Below are positions 26,816 through 36,453 of a stretch of 64,000 nucleotides of DNA, in pieces (the first letter of the stretch is position 1; every line of letters starts with the position of its first letter). The notes below the pieces were generated by a model. It had not been told where the DNA came from and searched no databases. It saw nothing but the letters and a program-made list of their open reading frames with translations. The position numbers were made by a program, and so were the translations under genes. This DNA comes from BACL27 sp947488385 (lineage in GTDB: Bacteria > Actinomycetota > Acidimicrobiia > Acidimicrobiales > Ilumatobacteraceae), in NCBI GenBank assembly GCA_964203655.1, contig CAXNMJ010000002.1, forward strand, positions 1-64,000, read 5' to 3'.

Positions 26816-27931
26816 CTAAGACCAGAGATTTTTGCGAATCTCTGTGCCATCTGCGTCAATCGCACGACCTTCCCACCGTAGTTCGCCTGGTGTCTTAGAT
26901 AACGACGCAAGCAAACCTTGCATCGGCGTCACTCCAACCATGGCGATTGCTTGACGCGCCGCAAAATGTGGATCAACTGCAATCTCTGCCATTGACAACA
27001 CCGGACCAATTGCCGCTTGTGCATCGGTAAATGTCTTGAGCACATCTGCGCTCTCGCGGGCAGCACAGTAATTTGTCATTAGTTCGTGCAACACAGCACG
27101 GTTTTCTACGCGACTTGAAAAAGTCAGAAATCTTTCATCACCTGCGCATCCCAAAACTTCAACAACTCGTGCCGCAACTGTGTCTGAACTTGCCGACACA
27201 CCAACCCACTTGTTGTCTTTGCAGCGGTAAACGCCGCGTGGCACGGTGTAGGGCAACTGCGAACCAAGCCGTGGCTGTTCTTGACCGGTGAGCATGAACA
27301 AAGAAATCAGTGGCCCCATAATTTGAAACATTGTTTCAAGCAGGTTGACATCAACAACTTGACCAACTTTGCTGTGCAGGGCGACCATCGTTGCAAATGC
27401 CGCCACAACGCCGGTCACTTCATCTGTCAACGCAATTGGTGGCAACATCGGCGGACCATCGGGTTCGCCGCTTATTGCTGCCAGCCCCGACATCGACTCG
27501 GCGATTGAAGCGAAACCCGGTCGATCTTTATACGGACCAGTTTGCCCAAAGCCCGACACTCGCGTGATCACCAAGTTTGCATTTCGCTTTAACAACACGT
27601 CAGGTCCGAGACCAAGTCGCTCAAGTGTTCCCGGGCGAAAGTTTTCGACGAGCACGTTTGCATCATCAATTAGTCGCAAAAATATTTCTCGGTCTGCATC
27701 AATTTTTAGATCAAGAGCAATGTTTCGCTTGTTGCGATTAACCAACTTCCACCACAAGCCAGTGCCATCTCGCGGGTCTTTCCACGCCATTGCGCGCAGG
27801 CTGTCGCCATCGCCTGGTTTTTCAATTTTTATTACGTCGGCGCCAAAGTCGGCAAAGTATCGCGCACAGTTTGGTCCAGCCAGAACTGTCGAGAGGTCAA
27901 TGACCCGCAGGTCGTGCAGCGGCCCCGACAT
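26816..27931 (-). CDS. CaiB/BaiF family (class III) CoA-transferase
   Basis: 371 residues. It begins 'LRVIDLSTVLAGPNCARYFADFG', the signature N-terminus of family III CoA-transferases, with the catalytic aspartate expected near residue 165. 'DVIKIEKPGDGD' and 'NRNKRNIALDLK' are also typical. It would move CoA between acids during degradation of branched or bile-acid-like acyl groups; the exact substrate is not readable. Its ATG lies 2 bases after the stop of the small epsilon-subunit gene, so it belongs to the carboxylase operon. Confidence 0.92.
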   Translation of the reverse strand: MSGPLHDLRVIDLSTVLAGPNCARYFADFGADVIKIEKPGDGDSLRAMAWKDPRDGTGLWWKLVNRNKRNIALDLKIDADREIFLRLIDDANVLVENFRPGTLERLGLGPDVLLKRNANLVITRVSGFGQTGPYKDRPGFASIAESMSGLAAISGEPDGPPMLPPIALTDEVTGVVAAFATMVALHSKVGQVVDVNLLETMFQIMGPLISLFMLTGQEQPRLGSQLPYTVPRGVYRCKDNKWVGVSASSDTVAARVVEVLGCAGDERFLTFSSRVENRAVLHELMTNYCAARESADVLKTFTDAQAAIGPVLSMAEIAVDPHFAARQAIAMVGVTPMQGLLASLSKTPGELRWEGRAIDADGTEIRKNLWS

Positions 27932-27933
27932 TT

Positions 27934-28113
27934 TTAGTTTGGTCGGCTGCGACGCGCCAGAACTGAGTCAGTCCAAGAGCGGCCGCTGAATCTCCATGAT
28001 GTTTGCACGGTGGTCGTTACAACCGGCTGCGGTTTTGGCCACAACATTTCGAGTGCCGTAGAGATCGCAACTGCTTCATCAGCTGTCGGCGAGGGCGAAA
28101 CCGAATTTTGCAT
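27934..28113 (-). CDS. Acyl-CoA carboxylase epsilon subunit-like small protein
   Basis: A 59-residue reading frame starting at ATG 28113, 2 bases after the carboxyltransferase stop and ending 2 bases before the CoA-transferase start. It reads 'PTADEAVAISTALEMLWP', then a proline/threonine stretch, then 'SWRFSGRSW'. Small actinobacterial AccE/PccE proteins have the same build: a short helix containing E-x-A-A-I...LE..W followed by a W-R..R.W tail. These subunits hold the alpha and beta subunits together. The context directly after pccB supports the call; length and divergence limit certainty. Confidence 0.68.
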   Translation of the reverse strand: MQNSVSPSPTADEAVAISTALEMLWPKPQPVVTTTVQTSWRFSGRSWTDSVLARRSRPN

Positions 28114-28115
28114 TT

Positions 28116-29673
28116 CTATAACGGCATGTTTCCGTGTTTGCGGCGTGGCAACTCTTCACGTTTTGATTGCAACATTTTTAAGCCTGCGATCAGCTTGCTG
28201 CGAGTTTCTGCTGGGTCAATAACGTCATCGATGTAGCCACGTTCGGCAGCCGCATATGGGTTCGCATATTTTTCGGCATATTCAGCCACAAGTTCTTTGC
28301 GACGCTCAGCGGGGTTTGCCGCTTGTTGTAATTCGCGTCGATAAACAATTTCAACTGCACCCTGAGGTCCCATTACGGCCAAGCTCTGCAGTTGGCCACG
28401 CATAGGCCAAGTCGGCGCCGATTGATTTCGAGTTCATTACAACGTAGGCACCGCCATAGGCCTTACGAGTAATCACTTGAATTCGTGGCACGGTTGCTTC
28501 GCAATATGCGTAAAGCAGTTTCGCACCGTGACGAATGATGCCGCCGTATTCTTGGTCGACACCTGGCAAGAAGCCCGGCACGTCTACAAAAGTAATTAGT
28601 GGAATATTAAATGCGTCGCAGGTACGCACGAATCGCGCGGCTTTTTCACTTGACTCGATATCTAATACACCCGCCAGAACCATCGGCTGATTGCCCACGA
28701 TGCCCACTGTTTTGCCATCAAGTCGAGAGAATCCGCAGACAATACTCTTTGCCCAATGCGGGAAGTATTCAAAAAATTCTCCGTCATCTACAACTTCGCT
28801 GATCACTTTTTTCATGTCGTATGGCTGGTTTGCTGACGGCGGCAAAATTGTGCGCAAAGACTCGCATTGACGAAGCGGATCATCAGTCGCCGCAACCGAC
28901 GGGGCATCAGCCATATTGTTTTGCGGCAAGAAGCTCAATAAGTAGCGCACGTCTTCAAGACATGCTTTTTCGTCGGCTGAAACAAATGTTGCTACGCCGC
29001 TTTTTGAAGCGTGGCTCATTGCGCCACCCAATTCTTCAAGTGTTACGTCTTCGCCGGTAACAGTTTTTACTACGTCTGGTCCAGTGATGAACATGTGGCT
29101 GGTTTCGCGAACCATAAAAATAAAGTCAGTCATCGCAGGCGAGTAAACCGCGCCACCCGCGCATGGGCCAAGAACCACACTGATTTGCGGAATCACGCCT
29201 GAAGACTGAACATTGCGATGAAAAATTCCACCGTAACTTGCGAGCGAGACCACGCCTTCTTGAATTCGCGCACCTGCGCCGTCGTTCAGACCAATCAACG
29301 GTGCGCCGACTTTGAGTGCAAGATCCATTAATTTGTGAATCTTCTCGGCAAACACCTCTCCAAGTGCGCCACCGAAAACCGTGAAGTCTTGACTGAAGAC
29401 AAAAATTTTGCGTCCGTCAATCGTGCCCCAACCCGTGATTACACCATCTGTATATGGATGCTCCTCAAGACCAGCAGCATGGGCACGATGTCGCGCAAGC
29501 AAATCAAGTTCGTGAAAACTTCCTTCGTCTAAAAGCGCATCAATTCGCTCGCGGGCCAGAAGCTTGCCCTTCTCGTGCTGTCGTTCAATTGATCTTGGCG
29601 ATCCTGCGGTAAATGCGGCGGTCTTGCGCGCCTTGAGGTCGGCAAGTTTTTCTTCCATCGAATTGCTATTCAC
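28116..29673 (-). pseudogene. pccB: Acyl-CoA (propionyl-CoA) carboxylase carboxyltransferase subunit, one frameshift
   Basis: The first frame covers about 430 residues and the second the last 90; together about 518, the normal length. Motifs include 'GKLLARERIDALLDEGSF', 'DGAGARIQEGV', 'LGPCAGGAVYSPAMTDF' and 'VDVPGFLPGVDQEYGGIIRHGAK'. The first frame ends after 'LAYAWPTAELG'; the true sequence 'LAVMGPQGAVEIV' continues in another frame. Removing one G of a GG (plus-strand CC at 28379-28380) restores the frame. This gene is usually essential for propionate and methylmalonyl metabolism, so an assembly error is likely. No biotin carboxylase subunit lies next to it. Confidence 0.85.
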
Positions 29674-29717
29674 GAATTAAACGATAGTGCTCTCGAGCCA
29701 AATGGCTCATCTTGTGG

Positions 29718-31517
29718 CTAACCGCCAATTGTTGTAACTGTCGGCAAAGTCGTAACGGTTGTTTGATCTACCGCTTGGGTGACCGCCAAAGTTGTCGCCA
29801 ATGGTGTCAGGTCGCCAGTGGTGGTCGTGCCTGATATTTCGATATTCCAGATACCAGGTGCATTAAGGATGAACGACCCGTCGCCCGCAACAATCGCCGC
29901 GCCCGGGCGAGACAACGGAACATTAATTTGAATACCCGAAAAACCAATCGCTTGCGGAATCAACTTGACGGCGAAATTATTGATTCGTCTTGGCTGAATC
30001 AGTTCGATTCTCATTGCATTGGTGCCAGTAACTCCAGGCGTGAGTGAGATCACAACATGGAATCTTTCGTTCTTCAACTCTTCTCTAAATGAATACATCG
30101 CTGCAGGTGCGCGTACTTCGGCTTTTGCTTTCGGAGGTGTTGTCGCAACTAGCCACGATGTGAACATCAAGGCGACCAGAGCGAATACAAGCTCAACTGA
30201 AACTGCGCGACGCAAACGCCAAGCCATGCGACCTGTGAGTTTGTCGCCGTCGCGAAGACGACCAAGAATAAACTGCTTCAATACAAGAGTGATGAAAATC
30301 ATCACCGAAACAAAAATTACTTTGAGCACACCAATGCGGCCGTGACCGCTTGTGAAGATCGACGAACCATCCAATAGGTAGATCTGCAAGACACCTGTAA
30401 ACACTGTGACACCGAAGGCGATGATCGCATGCTGAGAAAATGCTCGAACTGCACTAACTAAATCAGAAGTGCCAGGGCCAATCAACACGACGCGCGAAAG
30501 CAACAACAGTCCACCAATCCAATACGCCATGGCGATTGCGTGCACGATGCCAAGTACATAACTAAACACTGCAACGTCTTGACCCAGTCGTGACAAGCCG
30601 AGTGTGGCGATCATCGAGATAATTATTCCGCCCGCAATTAGTTGTGATGCGGGGTCGTTGATTCGCTCTGGCTTTATCGCCACCCATCCGCACGCCAAAA
30701 TCAAAACGAAACGTAAAATCAAAATCGCACCGCTGCCAGTGTTGAGTGCGCCGAACCAACCAAATGGGTTCAGTGACGCAATAAAACCTTGTGACTCGGC
30801 ACGCATCGTTGTAAGCGCAAGTACGAGAAACATTGTGAATGAACAAGCGATCCACGCGAGTCGCATGTAACGCAATGTCACACCATAATTTGGGCCTTCG
30901 GGCCACGCGGTAACGATTAGTGCCAGACCACCGAATAGTGCTGACATCAACAAGTATTCAAAAATTCTCAACAAGCCAAGAATTCCACCCACTCTCGGCG
31001 CAGATTTTTGTTGTTCGACAGTTTCACCAATAATCGTTGCTGTTCCGCTTGTTGTGCCATCTGCACTGCCAGTGCTATCGCCAGTCGCACCCGGAATCGT
31101 GGTTTGAATCGAAACTGCCGAGGTAAAACTAAACGAGCCAATACTTCTGTCGGGAAGCGCCCAACTCACAGTGCATAAACCAGATGGCGGAATCTGTGTC
31201 AGTGCTGCCGAAACAGTTTTGAAATCTGTCCCGAGTTGTGGAACACCAAGACCAACGAGCGTGCCGTTGCAAGCAAGCGATAGTCCCATATTCGTAACCA
31301 CGTCTGGGTTTGCGAGCGCATCACGAAAAACCAACTGCAATTGCGTTGGCGGTACTGAAACCACTTGGTTCGGCGCAGGATTCGACGAACTGAGTTGGTT
31401 TGAGCCTGAGACCGAAGCGTTGGCCGTCGTGCCAAAAAAGCCAAGGATCATCGCCAGACCGATTAGCCCAGCCAGGGCCGAGAATTTAGCGGGTTGCTTG
31501 TTTTGCAGAATTGCCAT
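29718..31517 (-). CDS. CopC-CopD fusion-like membrane protein
   Basis: 599 residues. A signal peptide is followed by a CopC-like domain ('SSSNPAPNQVVSVPPTQLQLVF'-type strand pattern, residues about 40-135). About eight membrane helices then form a CopD-like domain (about 180-455). A C-terminal extracytoplasmic domain resembles YtkA-like modules. CopC-CopD proteins handle copper. The N-terminal histidine that usually opens mature CopC is absent here, so copper binding by the first domain is doubtful. The gene diverges from dnaX with 73 bases between starts. Confidence 0.8.
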   Translation of the reverse strand: MAILQNKQPAKFSALAGLIGLAMILGFFGTTANASVSGSNQLSSSNPAPNQVVSVPPTQLQLVFRDALANPDVVTNMGLSLACNGTLVGLGVPQLGTDFKTVSAALTQIPPSGLCTVSWALPDRSIGSFSFTSAVSIQTTIPGATGDSTGSADGTTSGTATIIGETVEQQKSAPRVGGILGLLRIFEYLLMSALFGGLALIVTAWPEGPNYGVTLRYMRLAWIACSFTMFLVLALTTMRAESQGFIASLNPFGWFGALNTGSGAILILRFVLILACGWVAIKPERINDPASQLIAGGIIISMIATLGLSRLGQDVAVFSYVLGIVHAIAMAYWIGGLLLLSRVVLIGPGTSDLVSAVRAFSQHAIIAFGVTVFTGVLQIYLLDGSSIFTSGHGRIGVLKVIFVSVMIFITLVLKQFILGRLRDGDKLTGRMAWRLRRAVSVELVFALVALMFTSWLVATTPPKAKAEVRAPAAMYSFREELKNERFHVVISLTPGVTGTNAMRIELIQPRRINNFAVKLIPQAIGFSGIQINVPLSRPGAAIVAGDGSFILNAPGIWNIEISGTTTTGDLTPLATTLAVTQAVDQTTVTTLPTVTTIGG

Positions 31518-31590
31518 GAGCGTATATAAAGAGTAGTTAATAAAGGGGCTAACCCGAGGTGAACCACCCCATAGGTAGGCTCGCTACGAA

Positions 31591-33279
31591 ATGGCAACCC
31601 AATCTCTATATCGCCGATACCGACCTCGTCGCTTTGATGAGCTCAAGGGGCAAGACCATGTAGTGCGTGCGTTACGTAACGCGGTGATCAATAATCGCGA
31701 AGGCCAGGCGTATTTATTTTCAGGACCAAGAGGCACGGGCAAAACTTCGACGGCAAGAATTTTGGCAAAAGTCCTCAATTGCGAAAAATTAAAAGATGGT
31801 GAGCCTTGCGGAAAGTGCAACTCGTGTCTCTCAATTGATGCCGGCTCTAGCTACGACGTACTTGAACTCGACGCTGCAAGCAACAACGGTGTCGACAATA
31901 TGCGCGATCTGATCGAGCGAGCAGCACTTGGTAATCCGGGTCGACATCGCGTGTTTATTTTGGACGAAGTCCACATGCTTTCAAAGCCTGCAGAAGCAGC
32001 GCTATTGAAGACGCTTGAAGAGCCACCAGATCATGTTGTTTTTGTCTTGGCAACTACTGATCCACAAAAAGTCAGCGAGACGATTCGAAGCCGAACACAA
32101 CATTTGCAATTTCATCTTTTACCGTTGCAAGAACTCAAAGAGCACGTGCGTTGGGTCGTTGCCGATGCAAAACTTGTTGTCAGCGAAGATGCAATTGATC
32201 GCGTCGTGCAACTTGGCGCCGGTTCTGTGCGTGACACATTGTCGGCACTTGAACTTGTTGTCGCCTCTGGTGGTGACGTCGAAGAACAAATCTCACTTGA
32301 CGAATTCATTGAATCGTTTATCGATCATGATCCAGGTCGGGCACTCGCTGCTGTTGGTTCAGCAGTGCAGTTTGGTGCCGATCCGCGCGCGTTGACAGAA
32401 GATGTTGTTCGCTATTTACGCGATGCATTTTTGTCGTTGATGGCACCAGAATTAGTGCAGTTACCAAAAGAACGCGCCGAGATTGTTGGCGAACAAGCCC
32501 GTCGCATGGGTGCAACAAGTGTCGTGCGGGCGATCGAAGTTTTAGGCGACGTACTAATTGAAATTCGCCATGCGCCCGATGCAAGATTGTTGCTCGAAGT
32601 TGCCGTTGTAAAACTCACACGGCAAAATTCAAACACCGATGTTGCAGCGCTGATGGCGCGAATCGAACGACTTGAGTCAGGTGTTACTGCAATGCGAGAT
32701 TCAACAGGGCCAATTGCTCGTCCCGCACTTTTAGATCCGAACACTGGTCGAGCCAAGCTTGGTGGGCGAGCAGCGTCGGCAATGCCCGCGACTAGTCCGC
32801 AGCCAACAAAACCTGCAGTTAGTTCTGAACCTGCGAAACCTGCCGAGGCTTTGCAACCAGAAAAATCTGTAGCGCCGATGGGTGATGCCGAACTTAAAAC
32901 GCGATGGCCTGAAGTTGTCGCGGCACAAAAACCAATCGTTCGTGCGCTCTACAGTGCCGTCAGCGTAAGCGAATGTAAAGATGGCGTGCTCACACTTGTC
33001 GCGCCGAGCGAAATGCATATTTCTAAATCCACCGAGCATCTACAAACTTTGATTGATTCGTTGCTTCGAGTCTGTGGCAAAAAAGTTGAAGTCAAATTCA
33101 TTGTTTCGGCACCTAAACGCGGCAAGTCAAACCAAGATTCATCACCACGCGAAGACGACATAGACATCGTTGAAGACATTTCTGAAACAACAAACGCCCC
33201 AGTTGGCAAGCAATCTTCGGCAATTGACGAACTAGCTAAAGCTTTTCCAGGGTCGCAGATTATTGACAACAAGAAGTAG
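31591..33279 (+). CDS. dnaX: DNA polymerase III subunit gamma/tau
   Basis: 562 residues, the clamp-loader motor. It begins 'LYRRYRPRRFDELKGQDHVV', has Walker A 'GPRGTGKTST' (about 45-54), a zinc site from cysteines in 'LNCEKLKDGEPCGKCNSC', Walker B 'FILDEVHM' and sensor 'SRTQ' (SRC in many homologs). A variable Pro/Ala/Lys-rich linker starts near residue 365, and a tau-like C-terminal domain follows. No translational frameshift signal for a short gamma form was noticed. recR follows after 6 bases; the YbaB gene that often lies between them is absent. Confidence 0.96.
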   Translation: MATQSLYRRYRPRRFDELKGQDHVVRALRNAVINNREGQAYLFSGPRGTGKTSTARILAKVLNCEKLKDGEPCGKCNSCLSIDAGSSYDVLELDAASNNGVDNMRDLIERAALGNPGRHRVFILDEVHMLSKPAEAALLKTLEEPPDHVVFVLATTDPQKVSETIRSRTQHLQFHLLPLQELKEHVRWVVADAKLVVSEDAIDRVVQLGAGSVRDTLSALELVVASGGDVEEQISLDEFIESFIDHDPGRALAAVGSAVQFGADPRALTEDVVRYLRDAFLSLMAPELVQLPKERAEIVGEQARRMGATSVVRAIEVLGDVLIEIRHAPDARLLLEVAVVKLTRQNSNTDVAALMARIERLESGVTAMRDSTGPIARPALLDPNTGRAKLGGRAASAMPATSPQPTKPAVSSEPAKPAEALQPEKSVAPMGDAELKTRWPEVVAAQKPIVRALYSAVSVSECKDGVLTLVAPSEMHISKSTEHLQTLIDSLLRVCGKKVEVKFIVSAPKRGKSNQDSSPREDDIDIVEDISETTNAPVGKQSSAIDELAKAFPGSQIIDNKK

Positions 33280-33285
33280 CTAACT

Positions 33286-33894
33286 ATGGCGTCTGCTTAT
33301 ACCCAACCAATGCAGGCACTAATTGATGCGTTGTCGCGCTTGCCGGGCATCGGCCCAAAGTCGGCGCAAAGAATTGCTTTTCACCTGATCAAAAGCGAAG
33401 ACCGCGATGTTGAGCAACTCTCAAATTCGATCACGAAAGCCAAAGCCACGGTTAAATTTTGTCAGCGTTGTTCAAACTTCGCCGAAGCCGATCTCTGCCA
33501 GTTCTGTGGTGATGATCGGCGCGATGCAACGACGATTTGTGTTGTCGAAGAATCTCGAGATGTCGTGGCGATCGAAAAGACACGTGAATTTCGTGGGCAA
33601 TATCATGTTTTGCTTGGCGCAATTAATCCACTTGATGGCATCGGGCCCGAGCAGTTGAAGATTCGCGAGTTATTGGCACGTATTGAGCCACAAGGTGTTA
33701 AAGAAGTTATTTTGTGTCTGAATCCAAACACAGAAGGTGACGTAACGTCGATGTATCTTGCGCGAGTGTTGCGACCGTTAGGTGTGAAAGTTACGCGAAT
33801 TGCTAGTGGTCTGCCGGTTGGCGGCGATCTCGAATACGCCGATGAACTTACGCTGGGTCGTGCTCTTGAAGGGCGACGAGAAGTCGCCGGCTGA
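33286..33894 (+). CDS. recR: Recombination mediator RecR
   Basis: 202 residues. A helix-hairpin-helix ('LPGIGPKSAQRIAFHL') is followed by a four-cysteine zinc finger ('CQRCSNFAEADLCQFC'), a Toprim domain starting 'ICVVEESRDVVAIE' and the C-terminal 'GLPVGGDLEYADELTLGRAL' with the Walker-B-like end. RecR with RecO loads RecA at gaps. It is cotranscribed with dnaX. The stop is 3 bases from that of the convergent thiolase gene. Confidence 0.97.
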   Translation: MASAYTQPMQALIDALSRLPGIGPKSAQRIAFHLIKSEDRDVEQLSNSITKAKATVKFCQRCSNFAEADLCQFCGDDRRDATTICVVEESRDVVAIEKTREFRGQYHVLLGAINPLDGIGPEQLKIRELLARIEPQGVKEVILCLNPNTEGDVTSMYLARVLRPLGVKVTRIASGLPVGGDLEYADELTLGRALEGRREVAG

Positions 33895-33896
33895 AA

Positions 33897-35087
33897 CTAA
33901 CTGACGCGCAAAATTAACGCGTCACCTTGTCCGCCGCCGCCACATAATGCGGCTGCTCCCATTCCGCCGCCGCGACGTCGAAGTTCATGCAACAAAGTTA
34001 TTGCGAGACGATTGCCGCTCATGCCAATTGGGTGACCAAGCGCAATTGCGCCACCATTGACGTTGACAATTTCGTCGGTGATCCCCAAGTCGCGCATTGA
34101 TGCAACGCCCACCGCGGCAAATGCTTCGTTGATTTCAAACAAATCAACGTCAGAAACTTTTTTACCAACTCGCTCTAGGGCTTTGAGAATGCTGCGACTT
34201 GGTTGATGAAGCAACGAAGCATTGTCTGGGCCAGCCACCATGCCATACGAAATAAATTCGCCAAGTGGCTTTATGCCGCGCTTGTCGGCTTCGCGTTTTG
34301 ACATCATTACAACTGCAGAACCAGCATCGCTAATTTGACTTGCATTGCCGGCCGTGACTGTGCCGGTTTTATCAAACGCTGGCTTCAACGACGCGAGTGA
34401 CTCCATTGTTGTTGACGCACGAACACCTTCGTCGTTGCTAATCACAATCGGGTCGCCCTTGCGTTGGGGAATACTGATCGGCACAATCTCGTCTGCGAGT
34501 CGTCCTGCAGCGATTGCAGCCGCAGCGCGTTGGTTGCTCTTCATCGCTAAATCGTCTTGCGCATCTCGACTGATTTCGCCAGCCGCGTATCGCTCGGTGC
34601 CAAGACCCATGAGGCAAGCATCAAATGCACACCACAAACCGTCGCGTTGAATTGCGTCGAGTAATTGCACATCACCAAATCGAAATCCGCTGCGTGCGCC
34701 CATCGCCAGATACGGCGCATTGGTCATGCTTTCCATTCCACCTGCGACGACAATGTCTGCTTCTCCGTTGGCGATCATTTGATCTGCCAAATAAATCGAG
34801 TTAAGTCCAGATAGACAAACTTTGTTGATGTTGACGCTTGGCACGTTCATCGGAATGCCCGCCTTGGCGGCGGCTTGACGCGACGGCACTTGACCTTGTC
34901 CTGCCATCAAAACTTGCCCCATGATCACGTGTTCAACTTCGTGTGGCGCAACACCTGCGCGTTGCAAGGCTGCTGCAATTGCAAACCCTCCAAGTTCAGC
35001 GGCGCTAAATGACGCGAGCGCCCCACTGAGTTTTCCGATGGGTGTACGGGCCCCTGAGATGATGTATGAACCTGGCATGGGTTTCAT
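33897..35087 (-). CDS. Acetyl-CoA C-acetyltransferase
   Basis: About 396 residues from ATG 35087; ATG 35078 is an equally possible start. Reading further upstream would enter the divergent ccr gene. The core starts 'YIISGARTPIGKLSGALAS'. The nucleophile cysteine is in 'INKVCLSGLNSIYLA', the histidine in 'NGGAIALGHPIGMSGNRL' and the second catalytic cysteine in 'AALCGGGGQGDAL'. It condenses two acetyl-CoA molecules. Its divergent position with crotonyl-CoA carboxylase/reductase suggests a role in the ethylmalonyl-CoA route. Confidence 0.93.
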   Translation of the reverse strand: MKPMPGSYIISGARTPIGKLSGALASFSAAELGGFAIAAALQRAGVAPHEVEHVIMGQVLMAGQGQVPSRQAAAKAGIPMNVPSVNINKVCLSGLNSIYLADQMIANGEADIVVAGGMESMTNAPYLAMGARSGFRFGDVQLLDAIQRDGLWCAFDACLMGLGTERYAAGEISRDAQDDLAMKSNQRAAAAIAAGRLADEIVPISIPQRKGDPIVISNDEGVRASTTMESLASLKPAFDKTGTVTAGNASQISDAGSAVVMMSKREADKRGIKPLGEFISYGMVAGPDNASLLHQPSRSILKALERVGKKVSDVDLFEINEAFAAVGVASMRDLGITDEIVNVNGGAIALGHPIGMSGNRLAITLLHELRRRGGGMGAAALCGGGGQGDALILRVS

Positions 35088-35118
35088 CGTAGGGGTTTCG
35101 GGTCTGTACTGTGAATTC

Positions 35119-36453
35119 ATGAAAAATATTTTGGAAGCCATCAAAAATGGGGCTGACTCGGCCACATTTGCAGCATTAGAAATTCCTGCCACGTACCGCG
35201 CAGCCGTAGTGCTCAAGAGCGAACAAGAAATGTTTGCTGGTGTCGCGTCCGCCAAGAAAGACCCACGCAAGAGCGTGCACATTCAAGATGTTGCGGTGCC
35301 ACAGATAGCACCAGACGAGGTGCTCATCGCGGTGATGGCGAGCAGCATCAACTTCAACACAGTATGGACAAGTATTTTCGAACCGATTTCTACTTTTGGC
35401 GCACTTGCGCGACTAGCACGCGAAAGCGAGTGGGCAAAGCGCCACGATCTCGACTATCACGTAATGGGCAGCGATGCTTCTGGCGTGGTGCTGCGTGTTG
35501 GCTCGGCCGTACGCAACTGGAAGCCTGGCGACAAAATCACGGTGCATTGCAATCACGTTGACGATCAAGATCCAACTTCGCACAACGACTCAATGCTGGG
35601 CAGCAACCAACGCATCTGGGGTTATGAAACAAACTTTGGTGGCCTTGCCGACTTGTCGGTGGTCAAAGCAAACCAACTAATGCCAAAACCTGCGCATCTC
35701 AGTTGGGAAGAGGCTGCGGTGAATGCGTTGTGTAACTCGACGAGCTATCGCATGTTGGTTTCCAAGAATGGCGCCAACATGAAGCAAGGTGATGTTGTGT
35801 TGATTTGGGGTGCATCGGGTGGCATCGGCGCATACGCATTGCAATATGTTCTCAATGGCGGCGGCATTCCAGTTGGTGTCGTGAGTTCTCCAGAAAAAGC
35901 ACAAATCTTGCGCGAGATGGGTTGCGAAGCAGTGATTGATCGCAAGGCCGCCAATTACAAGTTTTGGAATGATGACAACACACACAATGAAAAAGAGTGG
36001 CGCCGTTTCGGTGGCGACATTCGTGCTCTCGTTGGCGAAGATCCAGACATTGTGTTTGAGCACCCAGGTCGCTCAACGTTTGCGGCTTCGATGTATGTCG
36101 TCAAGCGCGGAGGAATCGTCGCGACGTGTGCAGCAACCAGTGGTTACATGATGGAATTTGATAACAGGCATTTTTGGATGCGACTCAAACGACTGATCGG
36201 AAGCCACTTTGCCAACTATCGCGAAGCGTGGGAAGCAAACCGCCTGATTCAAAAAGGCATGATTCATCCGGTGATGTCACAAGTGTTCACGCTTGATCAA
36301 ACCGGCGAAGCGGCTTATCAGGTGCACAACAACATGCACGAAGGAAAGATCGGCGTGTTGTGCCTCGCCCCTCATGAAGGCATGGGCATTGACGACCCAG
36401 CATTGCGCGCCAAGGTTGGCGAAGAAAACATCAATCGTTTCAGGAGAAAATAG
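35119..36453 (+). CDS. ccr: Crotonyl-CoA carboxylase/reductase
   Basis: 444 residues from ATG 35119, matching the family length. It is an alcohol-dehydrogenase-like medium-chain reductase: 'ASSINFNTVWTSIFEPISTF' near residue 75, 'HVMGSDASGVVLRVG', 'ITVHCNHVDDQDP' and the nucleotide-binding 'LIWGASGGIGAYALQ'. Crotonyl-CoA carboxylase/reductases reductively carboxylate crotonyl-CoA to ethylmalonyl-CoA using NADPH and CO2. The extra insertion with 'NHVDD' and the 'NDDNTHNEKEWRRFG' loop separate it from simple reductases. The stop shares one base with the GTG start of the epimerase gene. Confidence 0.94.
   Translation: MKNILEAIKNGADSATFAALEIPATYRAAVVLKSEQEMFAGVASAKKDPRKSVHIQDVAVPQIAPDEVLIAVMASSINFNTVWTSIFEPISTFGALARLARESEWAKRHDLDYHVMGSDASGVVLRVGSAVRNWKPGDKITVHCNHVDDQDPTSHNDSMLGSNQRIWGYETNFGGLADLSVVKANQLMPKPAHLSWEEAAVNALCNSTSYRMLVSKNGANMKQGDVVLIWGASGGIGAYALQYVLNGGGIPVGVVSSPEKAQILREMGCEAVIDRKAANYKFWNDDNTHNEKEWRRFGGDIRALVGEDPDIVFEHPGRSTFAASMYVVKRGGIVATCAATSGYMMEFDNRHFWMRLKRLIGSHFANYREAWEANRLIQKGMIHPVMSQVFTLDQTGEAAYQVHNNMHEGKIGVLCLAPHEGMGIDDPALRAKVGEENINRFRRK

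Noticed and set aside
27369..27989. 206-codon open frame antisense to the CoA-transferase
   Set aside because: Arg/Ser-rich shadow of a clear CaiB-family gene on the other strand.
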